From the NCBI GenBank assembly GCA_015039465.1, contig MU130553.1:1-64000 (forward strand): 64,000 nucleotides of DNA, in the 5' to 3' direction. Source of the stretch: Phlegmacium glaucopus (Eukaryota > Basidiomycota > Agaricomycetes > Agaricales > Cortinariaceae). The position numbers were made by a program, and so were the translations under genes. Numbering within the stretch: position 1 is the stretch's first letter; each line of letters begins with the position of its first letter. Positions 1 to 10,894 of this stretch are shown piece by piece. The notes beneath the pieces are model-generated. The model saw only the letters and a program-made list of their open reading frames with translations, ran no database searches and was not told the origin of the DNA.

Positions 1-3
1 AAT

Positions 4-292
4 AAGATAAAATAACTACTGATAAATGTTAAATGTACATATTAAAGCATTTCACAACACCAAAACTAGTTATGGAAACCAGTTTCTGAAGTGTTCTAGT
101 GGCTGGAAGTTGAAAAAATCACATTTTGCTAGGGATGTGGGTAGAAATTGCCCATTTATAGGGTCCTGAGTTTGGAATAAAATAAAATAACTGCTGAGAA
201 ATGTTTGTAATACATTGTAGAGAAATTTTCATCATCAAAATATGTTGCAGAAATGAATAATTGAAGTGTTATATTGCTTAGAAGTTTCAGTG
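4..292. repeat. Degenerate direct repeat (two ~115-bp copies)
   Basis: Two diverged direct copies lie at about 4-118 and 176-292. Both open with a run like AATAARATAAAATAACTRCTGA and end near a TTGAAGTGTT/TCTGAAGTGTT block followed by a GGAAGTT/GAAGTTT block. They lie upstream of the transposase-like gene at 529 and may be subterminal repeats of the same element, whose 5' end is outside the window. No coding sequence is supported here. Confidence 0.55.
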
Positions 293-528
293 CACAGATA
301 GAGAGCACAGCCACCCCCAAAACAGTTGAACCTGAACTCAACCTGAACTCATCCATGCATGCACCTCATGGCTTAGTATCTCTCTCCTCTTAACTACCAC
401 CTCCCTCTGAGCTGAACAAGCTTGAAGTTATATTCTGATTAACCCAACAGTAGCTTACCTCCAAAGCAAGTGTTTAAGAGTTTAAAGATGTTCTATTTAT
501 AACTTATGAGATTCTGACAGGTGACATC

Positions 529-3477
529 ATGCCTCCTAAGAAGACTACTGTCTCCAGGAAAGCTAATGCTCAGAAGGGTGCAAAAGTCTCAGAGGTTACC
601 CCTCAGTTGGAAACAGATGTCTCTGATCTGCATTCTGAGCTTGAGTCTGCCAACATAGCTATCTTGAGTTTGAGGGCTTCTCTTGCAGAAAATACTTCTC
701 TATGTGAATCACTCTCAACTCAGCTTGAGGCTTGTCAAAATAATTCTGTTTGGCTCTCTGATGATCTGGATAGACTCAGAGAGAAATACCAAAAGTTATA
801 CCGTGAAGTGCGAACAGAGCGGCAGGGTCGAGCACGAGGCTTGATGCGAAACTCTGTCTTGAAAGAAAAAATTACTGTGCTGAAAGCCATTAATATGGAT
901 ATATCTCTTGAGGTTAAAGAGCATTCTCACATTTCTGCAGAGGCTACCAAGGCTCTTGCAAAATTGCAAGATAGACATGCTTTTATAACAGAGAAAATCA
1001 TGGGGTCTATGAGAAACCTTGAGGAGCATATGCAAGAAAAGATTGGGGTTGTAAAGCAAAAATTGAAGGAGTCATCTAAGGTCATTGCAACTCTTAGAAA
1101 AGCTCAAAAGTCATCCTCATCTAGACAGGAACGGGCAGTACGTGTTGCACTGAACAAGGTTATCAAGGAGAAAAGTGTTCAGAAACTGCTTCACAAAGGT
1201 GTCTATACAGATGAAACTCGTAGCCTAGTACGACAGCTTACACATGCTGGGTGCTCACAGTCCAAAGTGGGTTACATAATCACTGCTGTTTTCCAATCAG
1301 CAGGGGTTGAAACTGTGGGAAAAGTCAGTCGCAGGTCTGTCAATCGCATGATCAAAGAAGGCTATCTTGCTGCACAGCTGCAACTTGGTCATGAAATGGC
1401 AAATGCAGAAAGCATGACCTTTAGTGCTGATGGAACTAGTCACCGTGGCATAAACTATAACTCTCGCCATGTCAATCTCAAAGCTGAGGACTATGGGTCT
1501 GAGAGTGGAGAAGCATGCAGAACAACTCATTTCTTGGCAGTACAATCTTCAGCAGATAGAACTAATGAAGAGAGCATCAAAGATATGAAAAAGATCCTAG
1601 GGAATATTGTTGATCTGTACAATCGGAGTCCCCTTGGAAAACGAGCTGGAAATCTTTGTCGAGTGTTGGAGATCCTGATAAAGGTTACTGGGGTGCATAG
1701 TGACCACTGTGCAAAAGAGAAAAAAGATGCAGCACTTCTGGAAAGTGAGAAAAGAGATGCAGTCAATCAGATTCTAGGTGAAAAAGTCATGCTAGACAAA
1801 ACAAATGAACAACTCTATCATATAATTGATGCTGCTGAAAAGCAATTGATGAATGATATTGGAGGGGTTCTCAAGTGGGTTGCACTGTCAGTGGAGGAAC
1901 AAGTAGAGGCAAAAGCAATGATGATGGAGGCAATAGTCATGCATTTAGGGGAACAAGCATTTACCTTGCTATCTAGTGATGAACAAAGAACTCTGAGGCT
2001 ATTTATCTGGGCTGGTTGTGGATGCCACAAGGATCTAAACACTGTTCGAGGAGGATATGGTACTATGAAGAAATGGTGGGAAGAGAATGACATTGATCCA
2101 CCTATCCTCTTGGCTAATAGAGACAATGCAGCTGTTCTCAAGGAGGTGGGGCCTGGAGATGATGTAGTCACTTCTGCTCAAGAGCGTGCATTTGAAATGA
2201 CTGACAGAGGGGGTATTAAAGCCACACAGCTAGCTGGAGCAATTTTTAATCATAAAAATGACAAAGTTGGCCATCATAATGTATTCCGATGGTGGTGGAA
2301 AAAGAATGTTGGTTCTCAATTGACATTTCCTGATACATCAAATACCAGGTTCCAGTCACATTGCAATGCAGCTGCTGCTTTATTGCTTCATCTTCCACAG
2401 TTCATTGAATTCTTGAAATACATCCGTGATGTCAAGCAGAGTGGAAAATTTAACCATATGGAACAGAATCTATGGAATGCCCTCCATTGTACAGCAACTA
2501 AGACTGAAATGGCAGTTTTAGCTTTATATGCTCAGGCGGTTACACATCCTTATATGAAGGTTGTACGTGCAACTGGAGAAAAACAAGAAAATATGCTCAA
2601 TCTTGGTCCATTTCATCAAAGGGTTCAAAATCATATGCAACGCATCATTGGTGATCCTAAATTTCTTCTTGGACCAAATGCATCTTATGAAATGGGCTCC
2701 TTGGATGGAATGGACTGGAATTCTCCAGAAATTGTCAATGCCATTCAAAAAATGTCACCAGAACTTCCCTACCTGGAGCCTCTATTGGTTTCATTTTTTA
2801 AAGGAGCATCTGAAACCTGGAAACAGTTTACTTCTGAATTTGCACCTGGTGGTTTAATTGATGAGGCAACTGTGGAAGAGAGAGAACTTGCATGGATGCC
2901 AGCTACAAATGATGTCAATGAAGGTGCTCTTGGATCATTCCGTGTTCTACTCCGCCGCCAACCTCAACTGACTCAGCAAGGTTATAATGCTTTATCTATG
3001 TTCTTCCAGAATGATACAGAAGCATTTATGAAGGCAAAATTCACAGAAAAGGAAGACCATTCATTCTTGTGCAGTGAGGCACGTGAAATCAAAGGAGATG
3101 AAAGGGAAAAGAAGCTGGAGTATGTGGATCATAATGAAGCCCATGCTAAACAACAAGCAGCCACCAGGGTCAAAACTAAAGAGAGAAGGCAGAAGGATGA
3201 AGAATGGGCAGCTGAAGTCAAAATAAACCTCAAAAGAATCACTTTTTCAGATTTAAAAGGCCTAGCTCTGAAGAAGCAATTGAAAATATTCAAGCTTGCT
3301 GGAGCACCAAATCTGAAGAAAATAAATACAAGTACCAAGGTGGATGACATTAGAAAAGCCCTGATGGATTCAATTCAATTATACAGGCAAGGGGAGTGGG
3401 CTCCTACAATGGAGATAGAAGATGATACTGGGGAAGACTTTGCTTGGGAGTCAGAAGATGATGAATCAGACAGTTGA
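529..3477 (+). CDS. Transposase-like protein, N-terminal coiled coil plus RNase H-like-looking core
   Basis: A single uninterrupted ORF of 982 residues starting at ATG (MPPKKTTVSRK) and ending in an acidic tail (EDDESDS). Residues about 30-200 are heptad-rich and Lys/Glu-rich, a long predicted coiled coil. The central part has motifs spaced like a DDE/RNase H transposase: SADGTSHRG near residue 300, GCGCHKDLN near 505, and TNDVNEGALGSFR near 800. Those are candidate acidic residues by eye only. The C-terminus carries a basic, SAP-like stretch (FSDLKGLALKKQLKIFKLAGAP). I know this type of protein only as a recurrent hypothetical protein of Agaricomycetes. A second near-identical copy of its 3' end lies at 6498-7240, and the DNA downstream holds a strong hairpin, so I read it as the gene of a DNA transposon. 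The lack of introns and of frameshifts suggests a recent copy. Exact superfamily is not established. Confidence 0.7.
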   Translation: MPPKKTTVSRKANAQKGAKVSEVTPQLETDVSDLHSELESANIAILSLRASLAENTSLCESLSTQLEACQNNSVWLSDDLDRLREKYQKLYREVRTERQGRARGLMRNSVLKEKITVLKAINMDISLEVKEHSHISAEATKALAKLQDRHAFITEKIMGSMRNLEEHMQEKIGVVKQKLKESSKVIATLRKAQKSSSSRQERAVRVALNKVIKEKSVQKLLHKGVYTDETRSLVRQLTHAGCSQSKVGYIITAVFQSAGVETVGKVSRRSVNRMIKEGYLAAQLQLGHEMANAESMTFSADGTSHRGINYNSRHVNLKAEDYGSESGEACRTTHFLAVQSSADRTNEESIKDMKKILGNIVDLYNRSPLGKRAGNLCRVLEILIKVTGVHSDHCAKEKKDAALLESEKRDAVNQILGEKVMLDKTNEQLYHIIDAAEKQLMNDIGGVLKWVALSVEEQVEAKAMMMEAIVMHLGEQAFTLLSSDEQRTLRLFIWAGCGCHKDLNTVRGGYGTMKKWWEENDIDPPILLANRDNAAVLKEVGPGDDVVTSAQERAFEMTDRGGIKATQLAGAIFNHKNDKVGHHNVFRWWWKKNVGSQLTFPDTSNTRFQSHCNAAAALLLHLPQFIEFLKYIRDVKQSGKFNHMEQNLWNALHCTATKTEMAVLALYAQAVTHPYMKVVRATGEKQENMLNLGPFHQRVQNHMQRIIGDPKFLLGPNASYEMGSLDGMDWNSPEIVNAIQKMSPELPYLEPLLVSFFKGASETWKQFTSEFAPGGLIDEATVEERELAWMPATNDVNEGALGSFRVLLRRQPQLTQQGYNALSMFFQNDTEAFMKAKFTEKEDHSFLCSEAREIKGDEREKKLEYVDHNEAHAKQQAATRVKTKERRQKDEEWAAEVKINLKRITFSDLKGLALKKQLKIFKLAGAPNLKKINTSTKVDDIRKALMDSIQLYRQGEWAPTMEIEDDTGEDFAWESEDDESDS

Positions 3478-3625
3478 GTTAATTTTGCAGTATAATTACC
3501 ATTTTTTGTCATAAATATAATTCACTACATGTTCCTATGATACTATAATACATTTATAATACAAAAAAAATCATCCAAAACAGGGCAGAACTGAGTGAGT
3601 AAGCTTGTTTCACACTTTGTCACGT

Positions 3626-3660
3626 ATTTGGCAGTGTGACGTGACATAACACTGCCAAAT
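3626..3660. repeat. Perfect 12-bp hairpin near the 3' end of the first element
   Basis: ATTTGGCAGTGT (3626-3637) and ACACTGCCAAAT (3649-3660) are perfect reverse complements separated by 11 nt. The downstream copy at about 7186-7220 keeps the same hairpin with one mismatch. Homology between the two copies runs on to a CCACCACC block and stops at about 3684/7240, which I take as the element's 3' terminus. Confidence 0.7.
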
Positions 3661-3684
3661 CGGTAACAGGCATTGCCCACCACC

Positions 3685-6351
3685 ACTGGAAAGTCGCGCT
3701 CGACCCTTGATGGTTCATGGACCAGACTCAATTAACCAGCACCACAGTACTCCCTCTTAAAATATAAGAGATAGTGTATTACAAATATTAAATGCATTTT
3801 GTATTCATTTGTAACTTTTATAGCTACAATTATTTTAAATGAACATTGGAGTAGATAGGCATAGTAGCATTCAATAATAACTATGAAGGATTGAGCTGCT
3901 TTCATAATACAATATCTACCTAGAGTTTCAAAGTAGCATATAAGCTACATGGTCAAATTGTGATGAAATGTGGTCCCTCGACATGTACCTCCTTTTACTA
4001 CCATTCCTGAGCAACTAAAATACATCCTTACTTCAATATCCTCGATGACTTGTGAATCCTACTTGTAAGTCCATACACTGGAGTGTTATGCAATTGAGGA
4101 TCAATTCATCAAGTACACTACTCGGCTATTGAGCCCCTAATCTTTTCTTCACAAATTCTTTATATCCTCTTCCATAGCATATCTCGCATTCTCGTCCTGA
4201 GTCATCCATTATATCTGAAATGACAGACTTTATCTACAACTTGCATACCTTTGTAGCTGCACATCCTACAGCTCAAACTCAGAACTACACATACTTTACA
4301 TATTAAATGGCCCACATCTCAGCAACAGTTCTTTAGACATCTTGTCACTGTAATGATTTGAGTCTACGCAAGCTTGCTCAGGATATTGTACCTTCACGAG
4401 TCAAAGCTCAGCAGATGGGATGACAGATTCAGGTTGTGTGACAAATGGCTCATAATTGTTATGCACTCTACTTGGCCTACCACTCAAATGAAAGTGCAAA
4501 CTTGTAAGCATGCTGTAACAGTGGGGTAGCACAATCCTCTCAGTTCGTATGTCAACCAGTCAGCGCATGCGGTCTGTCAACCGAGCGTGTTGACACAGAC
4601 AAATCCTTGAGACATCACATTAGTGCTCTCCACACCTACTGAGAATATACACAAATAAATATGTGCTGCATTTACGACTAAGAAGCTAATTATCCATACC
4701 TAAGATATTCATTACAGCAAAAACCTGACTCATTACATACTAGAATTTCACACAAAAAAGCGAGGAAAGAAAGTCAATTGAACAAAGTACAAGACCCTAG
4801 CCAAAAGTAACTTTCTCAGCCTCTACAATGGATGGCGCGAGATAACGCAATAGCACCTTATGCAACATCACAGTCACCTATGACCAGGATTTGCAGGAGG
4901 ATTTTGCTTAGAATTTAAATTCCAATTGATCTACAAGTCCAAAATTTTAATTAGTGCCCCCTATGTCAAGATAGACCCTCAAAATGTGCACTTTAACATG
5001 GTTAGGGGCCAGTAATTAAAATTTTAAACTTGTAGAATTGAAGCCATATACAAGTAGATTATTTTATCCCTGCAAATGTAATCCTAAATCCTATCTGTTG
5101 TGAAGATAATAGCCCAAGAAGACACAGGTGGAAGCAAGAGATGCACTGGTGATTGTCATGGGTAAACTATAAAATTTTCGGGGTTTGGACCCATGGACAT
5201 GTACATCTAAACATTCTCTACATTTTGCAATTTTATTTGTCCAGAATGGTGAAGAAATGAGTAATCTGTGGGCCCACCATGGTAGATCAATAATTGATGT
5301 GAGCAAGTTGAGTTGCCTAATTTGGACATATTCTAAATTTGACGAAGCAGGGCCACCATGCAGGAGGTGTAGCCAGGTCATTTCTCAACGGATTTTGATA
5401 AAACAAATTGCAAAAAATTCAGAAAAAAAAGAGCTACATGGCTCAAAGCATAAAATTGTTGAAAATACACAAGATTCCTTGTGACAGTTCCTAGAAGGAT
5501 CTGAATATCCATACCCTTATCTTGTTCCTCATATCCTTCACTTAGGCCTCTTTGGCACTTGTAAGCTCATCCTTGATGAGGTTAGTAAGACTGGGGAGAC
5601 ATATTGCTGAGATGATGAGCAGGATTGGGAGGATGTGGATGATTGACATCAGAATGTATAAGATCTTGGTCATAATATTGCAATTTTCCCAGAATATTTC
5701 ATTTATTTGGGGGTAATATTCAGGATTATTGTATTATATACACTATACTATGTATACTTTGCAAAAAAAATGGAGGGAAACAGTCAATAACTCAAGGAAC
5801 TACAACTGTATCAGTAAATGTGACATCAATGGCTGTGTCACACAGTGTGACTGGGTCAGGCCGTTACCAGGGATTGTTCACCTCCAGTAACACATAGCTA
5901 CCTGGATGTGTATCTAGAATAATGTGAGCTTGAAAGCCTGTCACATAAAGATCATGTGTTGTGCTTGCTTAAACACTCTGTCAAGCCTTCTTTTCTGAGA
6001 AGGCAATGGAATTGTCAGGCTCAAAATTTAAAAAATGCTTATTCCCATTGCTGATGATATTCAACAACCATCTCTAGACTTGCTTTGTCCTATGTTGATG
6101 CAATTTATATTGGAAAACCAAATACAAAATCTGAGATACATCTTGATTAGACAGACCTGTGGCATCCTCTCTGGCATCAAAATTCCCTGTTCCAGTCCAA
6201 TTTTCCTGTCCAAAAATGAATACAAATTGCATTTAATATCTATATATATAATACATTGTTTCTTGTATTTTAAGAAATATGTACTGCTGGGGCCAGGTAT
6301 TGACTGTAGTTCTGGGACTGGCAAGACCTCTGGCAACCCTCTCTGACATCA
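3685..6351. other. Gene-free AT-rich stretch with repeat relics
   Basis: No ORF here resembles a protein I know; the longest are about 100 codons and lie opposite each other (5091-5381 minus, 5185-5484 plus). At 5835-5900 a block (TGTGACTGGGTCAGG, then CCGTTACCAGGGATTG and CACCTCCAGTAAC) resembles the 3' terminus at 3610-3684, which suggests a diverged third terminus of the same family. An imperfect inverted repeat is listed separately. Confidence 0.5.
4924..5041. repeat. Imperfect inverted repeat (~35-bp arms)
   Basis: The left arm contains CTACAAGTCCAAAATTTTAA then TTAGTGCCCC (about 4930-4962). The right arm contains GGGGCCAGTAATTAAAATTT then TAAACTTGTAG (about 5005-5038), its reverse complement with a few changes. 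The spacer is about 40 bp. It could be a small foldback element. Confidence 0.6.
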
Positions 6352-6472
6352 GCCCATCAGGAAAAATGATTTTGGCCTTAGGTAGCCTTGGGTAATTTGT
6401 TAGTGTCACATCACTACCCAGGACACCCAGGACACCCTAGGACAGCATAGATAAAATTTTAGGGTGTCACAC
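6352..6472 (+). mobile_element. End fragment of the CATCAGGAAAAA element family
   Basis: It starts CATCAGGAAAAATGATTTTG and continues with the AGGACACCC motif array, closely matching the left end of the longer element at 32,233. Only about 120 bp are present before an A25 tract. It is a truncated copy. Confidence 0.7.
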
Positions 6473-6497
6473 AAAAAAAAAAAAAAAAAAAAAAAAA
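6473..6497. repeat. A25 homopolymer
   Basis: Twenty-five consecutive A residues separate the CATCAGG fragment from the 5'-truncated transposase tail. The original gene has no such tract at the matching position (about 2950), so it was gained at the junction. Confidence 0.9.
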
Positions 6498-7023
6498 CCA
6501 CCGCCAACCTCAACTGACTCAGCAAGGTTATAATGCTTTATCTATGTTCTTCCGGAATGATACAGAAGCATTTATGAAGGCAAAATTCACAGAAAAGGAA
6601 GACCATTCATTCTTGTGCAGTGAGGCACATGAAATAAAAGAAGATGAAAAGAAAAAGAAGCTGGAGTATGTGGATCACAATGAAGCCCGTGCTAAACAAC
6701 AAGCAGCCACCAGGGTCAAAACTAAAGAGAGAAGGCAAAAGGATGAAGAATGGGCAGCTGAAGTCAAAATCAACCTCAAAAGAATCACTTTTTCAGATTT
6801 GAAAGGCCTAGCTCTGAAGAAGCAATTGAAAATATTCAAGCTTGCTGGAGCACCAAATCTGAAGAAAATAAATACAAGTACCAAGGTGGATGACATTAGA
6901 AAAGCCCTGATGGATTCAATTCAATTATACAGACAAGGGGAGTGGGCTCCTACAATGGAGATAGAAGATGATACTGGGGAAGACTTTGCTTGGGAGTCAG
7001 AAGATGATGAATCAGACAATTGA
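6498..7023 (+). pseudogene. 5'-truncated second copy of the transposase-like gene (C-terminal ~174 codons)
   Basis: It matches the end of the gene at 529-3477 from the RRQPQLTQQGYNALSMFF region to the stop, with an open frame and few substitutions (for example FFQND to FFRND, and the acidic tail ending SDN rather than SDS). The first ATG is at 6544, but the homologous frame is already open from about 6498. The copy goes on through the 3' non-coding region and hairpin to about 7240, where repeat R1 begins. With no promoter or catalytic core it is a fragment, though a recent one. Confidence 0.85.
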
Positions 7024-7240
7024 GCTAATTTTACCATATAATTACCATTTTTTATGATAAATACAATTCACTACATGTTCATATGATGCTATAATACATT
7101 TATAATACAAAAAAGATCACCCAAAACAGAGCAGAACTCAGTGAGTAAGCTATGTTTCAAGTGTTTCACACTTTGTCACGCATTTGGAAGTGTGACATGA
7201 TGTAACACTGCCAAATCCATAACAGGCATTGCCCACCACC

Positions 7241-8785
7241 AGTAAAAGGCTTTGTCATTGTTGTTGTGGCTATGGACTCACAAGTCTTCCCCTCTGCTAT
7301 CTACCTTGCCATACCTCACTCCTGGATTGCCCTCAGTGCCCTATCTAGTGTTTAAAAGTCTGGTCCAGTCTGGTTTTTTGACCCTCAGGGCCTTTGACCG
7401 AGACCATAACTGGTCCACCTCGGTCTTAGGACCTCAAAGGACTGGACTGGACCACTTCAGACCAGTTTACATCGGTTTTTTCAATCCTAGGACTGGTCCT
7501 GGTCCTAACTGGTCTTAATCAGTCTGTAACCGGTCTTCTGCTGACAAATATATATTTTTGCATCATAAACAGTTGTTCAGTTTAAAGATAGCTTCCAAAC
7601 GAGCCCAAGAACGTTAACTTCCATTAAGATTTGGATTTTATACAGTAATATTATTAAAATGCCTTATTTTAGCAAATATTTTAGACTATTTTACAGATCT
7701 ATTTATTTCTCAGCCAGTTTTTATTGGATTTCTATGCTCTTAAACTCGTTGGAAAGGGGTAAATTAGGGATACCCTTTTGCCAGTTCAAACCGGTTTGAA
7801 CTGCAAGAGACTGGTTAATTGAGACCAGTCTTTTTCCAGTCTAGTCTGGTCTGGTTACGGTCTTTTCCGGTCTCATAACCAGACCTTCAAACACTACCCC
7901 TATCCTCAATTGTCTACCTCTTATCTTATCATTCACATGGTACCTGGATCCTTCCCACCCTCTTTATCACACTTTAGGAAGTCCAGGAGGATCACAACTA
8001 AGCAGGAATTGCAGATGAATCAGCAGCAGAGGATTATTCTCAGTGTGTCAAGTGTTATCAAGGCTGCGCGACATGGGATCATGGGCAAGTAGTGTTTTCT
8101 CGGGAACAAGGCTGTGCCTTTCAAGTGTTGACTCAGGACCTTTCACATTTTTGACATGACCACACGCCTATGGAGTTGATATATTTTTGCTATTGGACTA
8201 TGTACACTGCCTTCTTTTCTTTTCTCTCGCACTTTGACACTTTACAGATTTTTTTATTGTTCCTTTTTCTTTTCCATTGTTCTTTTCTTCTCGCAGCTGT
8301 CTTCTCTTTATCTTTCTTCCTTTGACAGCACATACTTCTTTCTTTCTATTGTTCTACATAGCCTCATCCTTAGGGTATAAATACTGCTCTTTTGTACCAG
8401 GATAGGTAGTTTTCCCCCAGTTTTCCCCAAATCATTCTTAGTCCCCTACAGTCATCATCTCAGTGGAGTTCCAGTGAATTCCTCCCTCAAGTTCGCTTTT
8501 TCAGCCTTTTATCTGTTACTGTCCTATACTGTCTACTGCTATAGTCTTACTGAAGACTCTTTCTTACCCATCCTCATCCTCATCCTCTACCTCAGTCACC
8601 TTCCAAGACCTTCATCCTCATCCTTCTCTTCTCTATTCTTTCCCCCTACCTCTGTGTGTTACAAGTCTAAGGCTAAGCCTTCCCTAAATGAATAACAGGG
8701 AGTCTCTTGACCTAAAGACTGGTCCACTGCTCTCTGGTTAGTGTTTATAACAACACAAACAATGATTTATAACACATCAGCTACA
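7241..8785 (+). repeat. Dispersed repeat R1, copy 1 (+), interrupted by a hAT-type insertion
   Basis: R1 contains, in order, a block beginning AAAAGGCTTTGTCATTG, a short relic frame reading like CVKCY-GCATWDHGQVVF and QGCAFQVLTQDL, a pyrimidine-rich segment, a promoter-like GGGTATAAATACTGCTC, and an end reading TTATAACAACACAAACAATG. The core-promoter-like TATA and multicopy nature suggest a retroelement terminal repeat plus flanking sequence, but I could not fix its ends. The coding relics are frameshifted and carry no recognisable catalytic domain. Confidence 0.6.
7346..7896. mobile_element. Non-autonomous hAT-type element, TAGTGTTT family (551 bp)
   Basis: It starts TAGTGTTTAAAAGTCTGGTC and ends with the reverse complement of TAGTGTTTGAAGGTCTGG. 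It is flanked by GCCCTATC (7338-7345) and CCCCTATC (7897-7904). The uninterrupted R1 copy reads CCCCTATCCTC at this place (near 8900), so the 8-bp duplication and the empty site both support the boundaries. Both ends carry many GGTCC/ACTGGTC motifs in opposite orientation. No ORF. A second member lies at 35,398. Confidence 0.88.
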
Positions 8786-10018
8786 TCTCCCATTATATAA
8801 AAGGCTTTGTCATTGTTGTTGTGGCTATGGACCCACAAGTCTTCCCCTCAGCTATCAACCTTGCCATACCTCACTCCTGGATCACACTCAGTCCCCTATC
8901 CTCAATTATCTACCTCTTATCTTATCATTCACTGCCAAAACCATCATTCACACAGTACCTGAAGCCTTCCCACCCTCTTTATGACAAATTAGGAAGTCCA
9001 GGAGGATTATGACTAAGCAGGAATTGCAGATGATTCAGCAGCAGAGGATTATTCTTCAGTGTGTCAAGTGTTATCAGGGCTGCGCGACATGGGATCATGG
9101 GCAAGTAGTATTTTCTCAGACACAAGGCTGCGCCTTTCAAGTGTTGACTCAGGACCTTTCATATTTTGACATGACCACATGCCTATGGAGTTGATATATT
9201 TGCTATTGGACTGTGTACACTGCCTTCTCTTCTTCACTTTGACAGATTTTTTTATTGTTCCTTCTTCTTGTCCATTGTTCTTTTCTTCTCACAGCTGTCC
9301 TCTCTTCATCTTTCTTCCTTTGACAGCGCGTACTTCTTTCCTTTTTATTGTTCTACATAGCCTCATCCTTAGGGTATAAATACTGCTCTTTTGTACCAGG
9401 ATAGGTAGTTTCTCCCAATTCATTCTTACTCCCCAACAGTCATCTTCTCAGTGGAATTCCAGTGAATTCCTCCCTCAAGTTCACTTTTTATCTCTTTACT
9501 GTCAATCTATCCCTCTACTGCTATAGTCTTGCTGAAGACTCTATCATCCTTATCCTCATCCTCTATTCCCTCAAGTTCGCTTTTTCAGCCTTTAACTGTT
9601 GAGGTTAGAAGGGGATATGGGTCTTTTTAGATTTATTGAGAGAGAGAATGTTCTGAGTAAAAGAGAATAATTATTGTTTACTATGAAAATATGAGGCTTT
9701 TATATACATACTAAGTGGCCCATGCCACAGTGTTCTATCTAAATATGGTAGTCCATTGTCCTTGCGTAGCCACTGTGGCTTCCCCACAATAGTCTTTCTA
9801 AAGACTCTCCCTCATTCATCCTCATCCTCATCCTCTACCCTCAGTCACCTGTTAAGACATTCATCCTCATCCTCCTCACCTCTACTCTTGCCCCATACCT
9901 CTGTGTTACAAGTCAAGGTTATACCTTCCCTAAATGAACAACAGGGAGGCTTTTGACTTAAAGACTAGTCCATTGCTCTCTGGTTGGTGTTATATAACAA
10001 CACAAACAATGATTTATA
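8786..10018 (+). repeat. Dispersed repeat R1, copy 2 (+)
   Basis: A second direct copy follows the first almost without a gap: AAAAGGCTTTGTC block at about 8801, CVKCY-type relic at about 9060, TATAAATACTG at about 9373, and the terminal TATAACAACACAAACAATG at about 9990. An extra ~180-bp segment (about 9598-9775) interrupts the copy. It ends where the Helitron-derived DNA begins. Confidence 0.6.
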
Positions 10019-10545
10019 GTGAACATTTGTTTTGAATTCCAGACTGTGCAGGCTTGTAGCATCAAAGAGTCCTCCAAGTTGTCTAGGAGCAGGATGAAAT
10101 GGAGGAAGATGGACCTGGCCACTAAGACAACACAATCCAAATTTTGGTCGATTGACTCTAGAAGTTGAGAGTTTTTCAGCATCAAAATGGAGTGCATGGC
10201 AGTGAGGACACTCCACAGTCATAGGTCCTAAAGAATGTCTTCCAGCAACAGGTTCATGATAGGGAGTCCTGGCCCCTCGCAAAGCATCTCTATTCCTATT
10301 TCTATTTATAGCACCAGCCTCCTCTGGATACAGGAGGAGGTGATGGAGATTGTAATGAAGGTGGAGATGGAGATGGAGGATGCGATGGAGGTGATGGAGG
10401 AGAGGGTAGATATGGGAGATGTGCAGAAGAATTATCATTAACCATCTGACTCTGATATATTTGAATATTGTGTCTAGATGTATTATTTGTAATATTTTCT
10501 GATCTTATCCGTCTTTCCCATAAGTCCCTCTGTTCATCCCACAAG
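10019..10545 (-). pseudogene. Helitron N-terminal fragment (second copy)
   Basis: On the minus strand this repeats the 5' portion of the Helitron gene at 10,895-14,745: a Pro/His-rich low-complexity stretch, then the zinc-binding block with CPHCHALHFDAEKL and FGLCCLSGQVHLPP, a conserved N-terminal module of fungal Helitron helicases. Similarity to 13,730-14,225 is extensive at DNA level. It has no Rep or helicase part, so it is a truncated relic, cut by the R1 end at about 10,018. Confidence 0.75.
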
Positions 10546-10552
10546 CCATGAA

Positions 10553-10635
10553 CCCGTGCCTTTGGCACGGTGCCGCTCTGCTTTGCCAACCTCCAGCACA
10601 GATTCAGGGCTTGCCGGGGGCTCCGCCCCCTGGAC
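10553..10635. repeat. Two GC-rich hairpins between the Helitron copies
   Basis: GTGCCTTTGGCAC (about 10,555-10,567, longer stem CCGTGCC/GGCACGG) and GGGGGCTCCGCCCCC (about 10,617-10,631) are short-loop palindromes in an otherwise AT-rich region. They lie after the helicase end and before the second N-terminal copy on the minus strand. They could mark a Helitron 3' end, but I see no clean CTRR terminus at the expected spacing. Confidence 0.5.
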
Positions 10636-10894
10636 CCCTGGCTGCATCACAACAGTGCACAAAGTCTTATATCCTAACAGTGAACACTCTTATCAAAAAA
10701 TAGAATCAACAAATCTTATCATTACAATTGCAATCCAGTAAGTATTTCTTTGTATACTACATTCGCTGTTCTTCCTCCTGAATCTTCTGTTAGTAGTACC
10801 TTTAATTGGTTTCCTGATGTACATCTAGATAGTCCTACATACAATTGCCCATGTGAAAAAACTGAAGACCGTAAATCTAATCCTACATGCTTCA

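Noticed and set aside
5091..5484. Opposing ORFs of 96 and 99 codons
   Set aside because: They overlap on both strands and neither resembles a protein family; no promoter or splice context.
10553..10635. GC hairpins as a definite Helitron 3' terminus
   Set aside because: No CTRR end at the usual distance and the sequence after the hairpin reads CATGGCTTG; kept only as a possibility.
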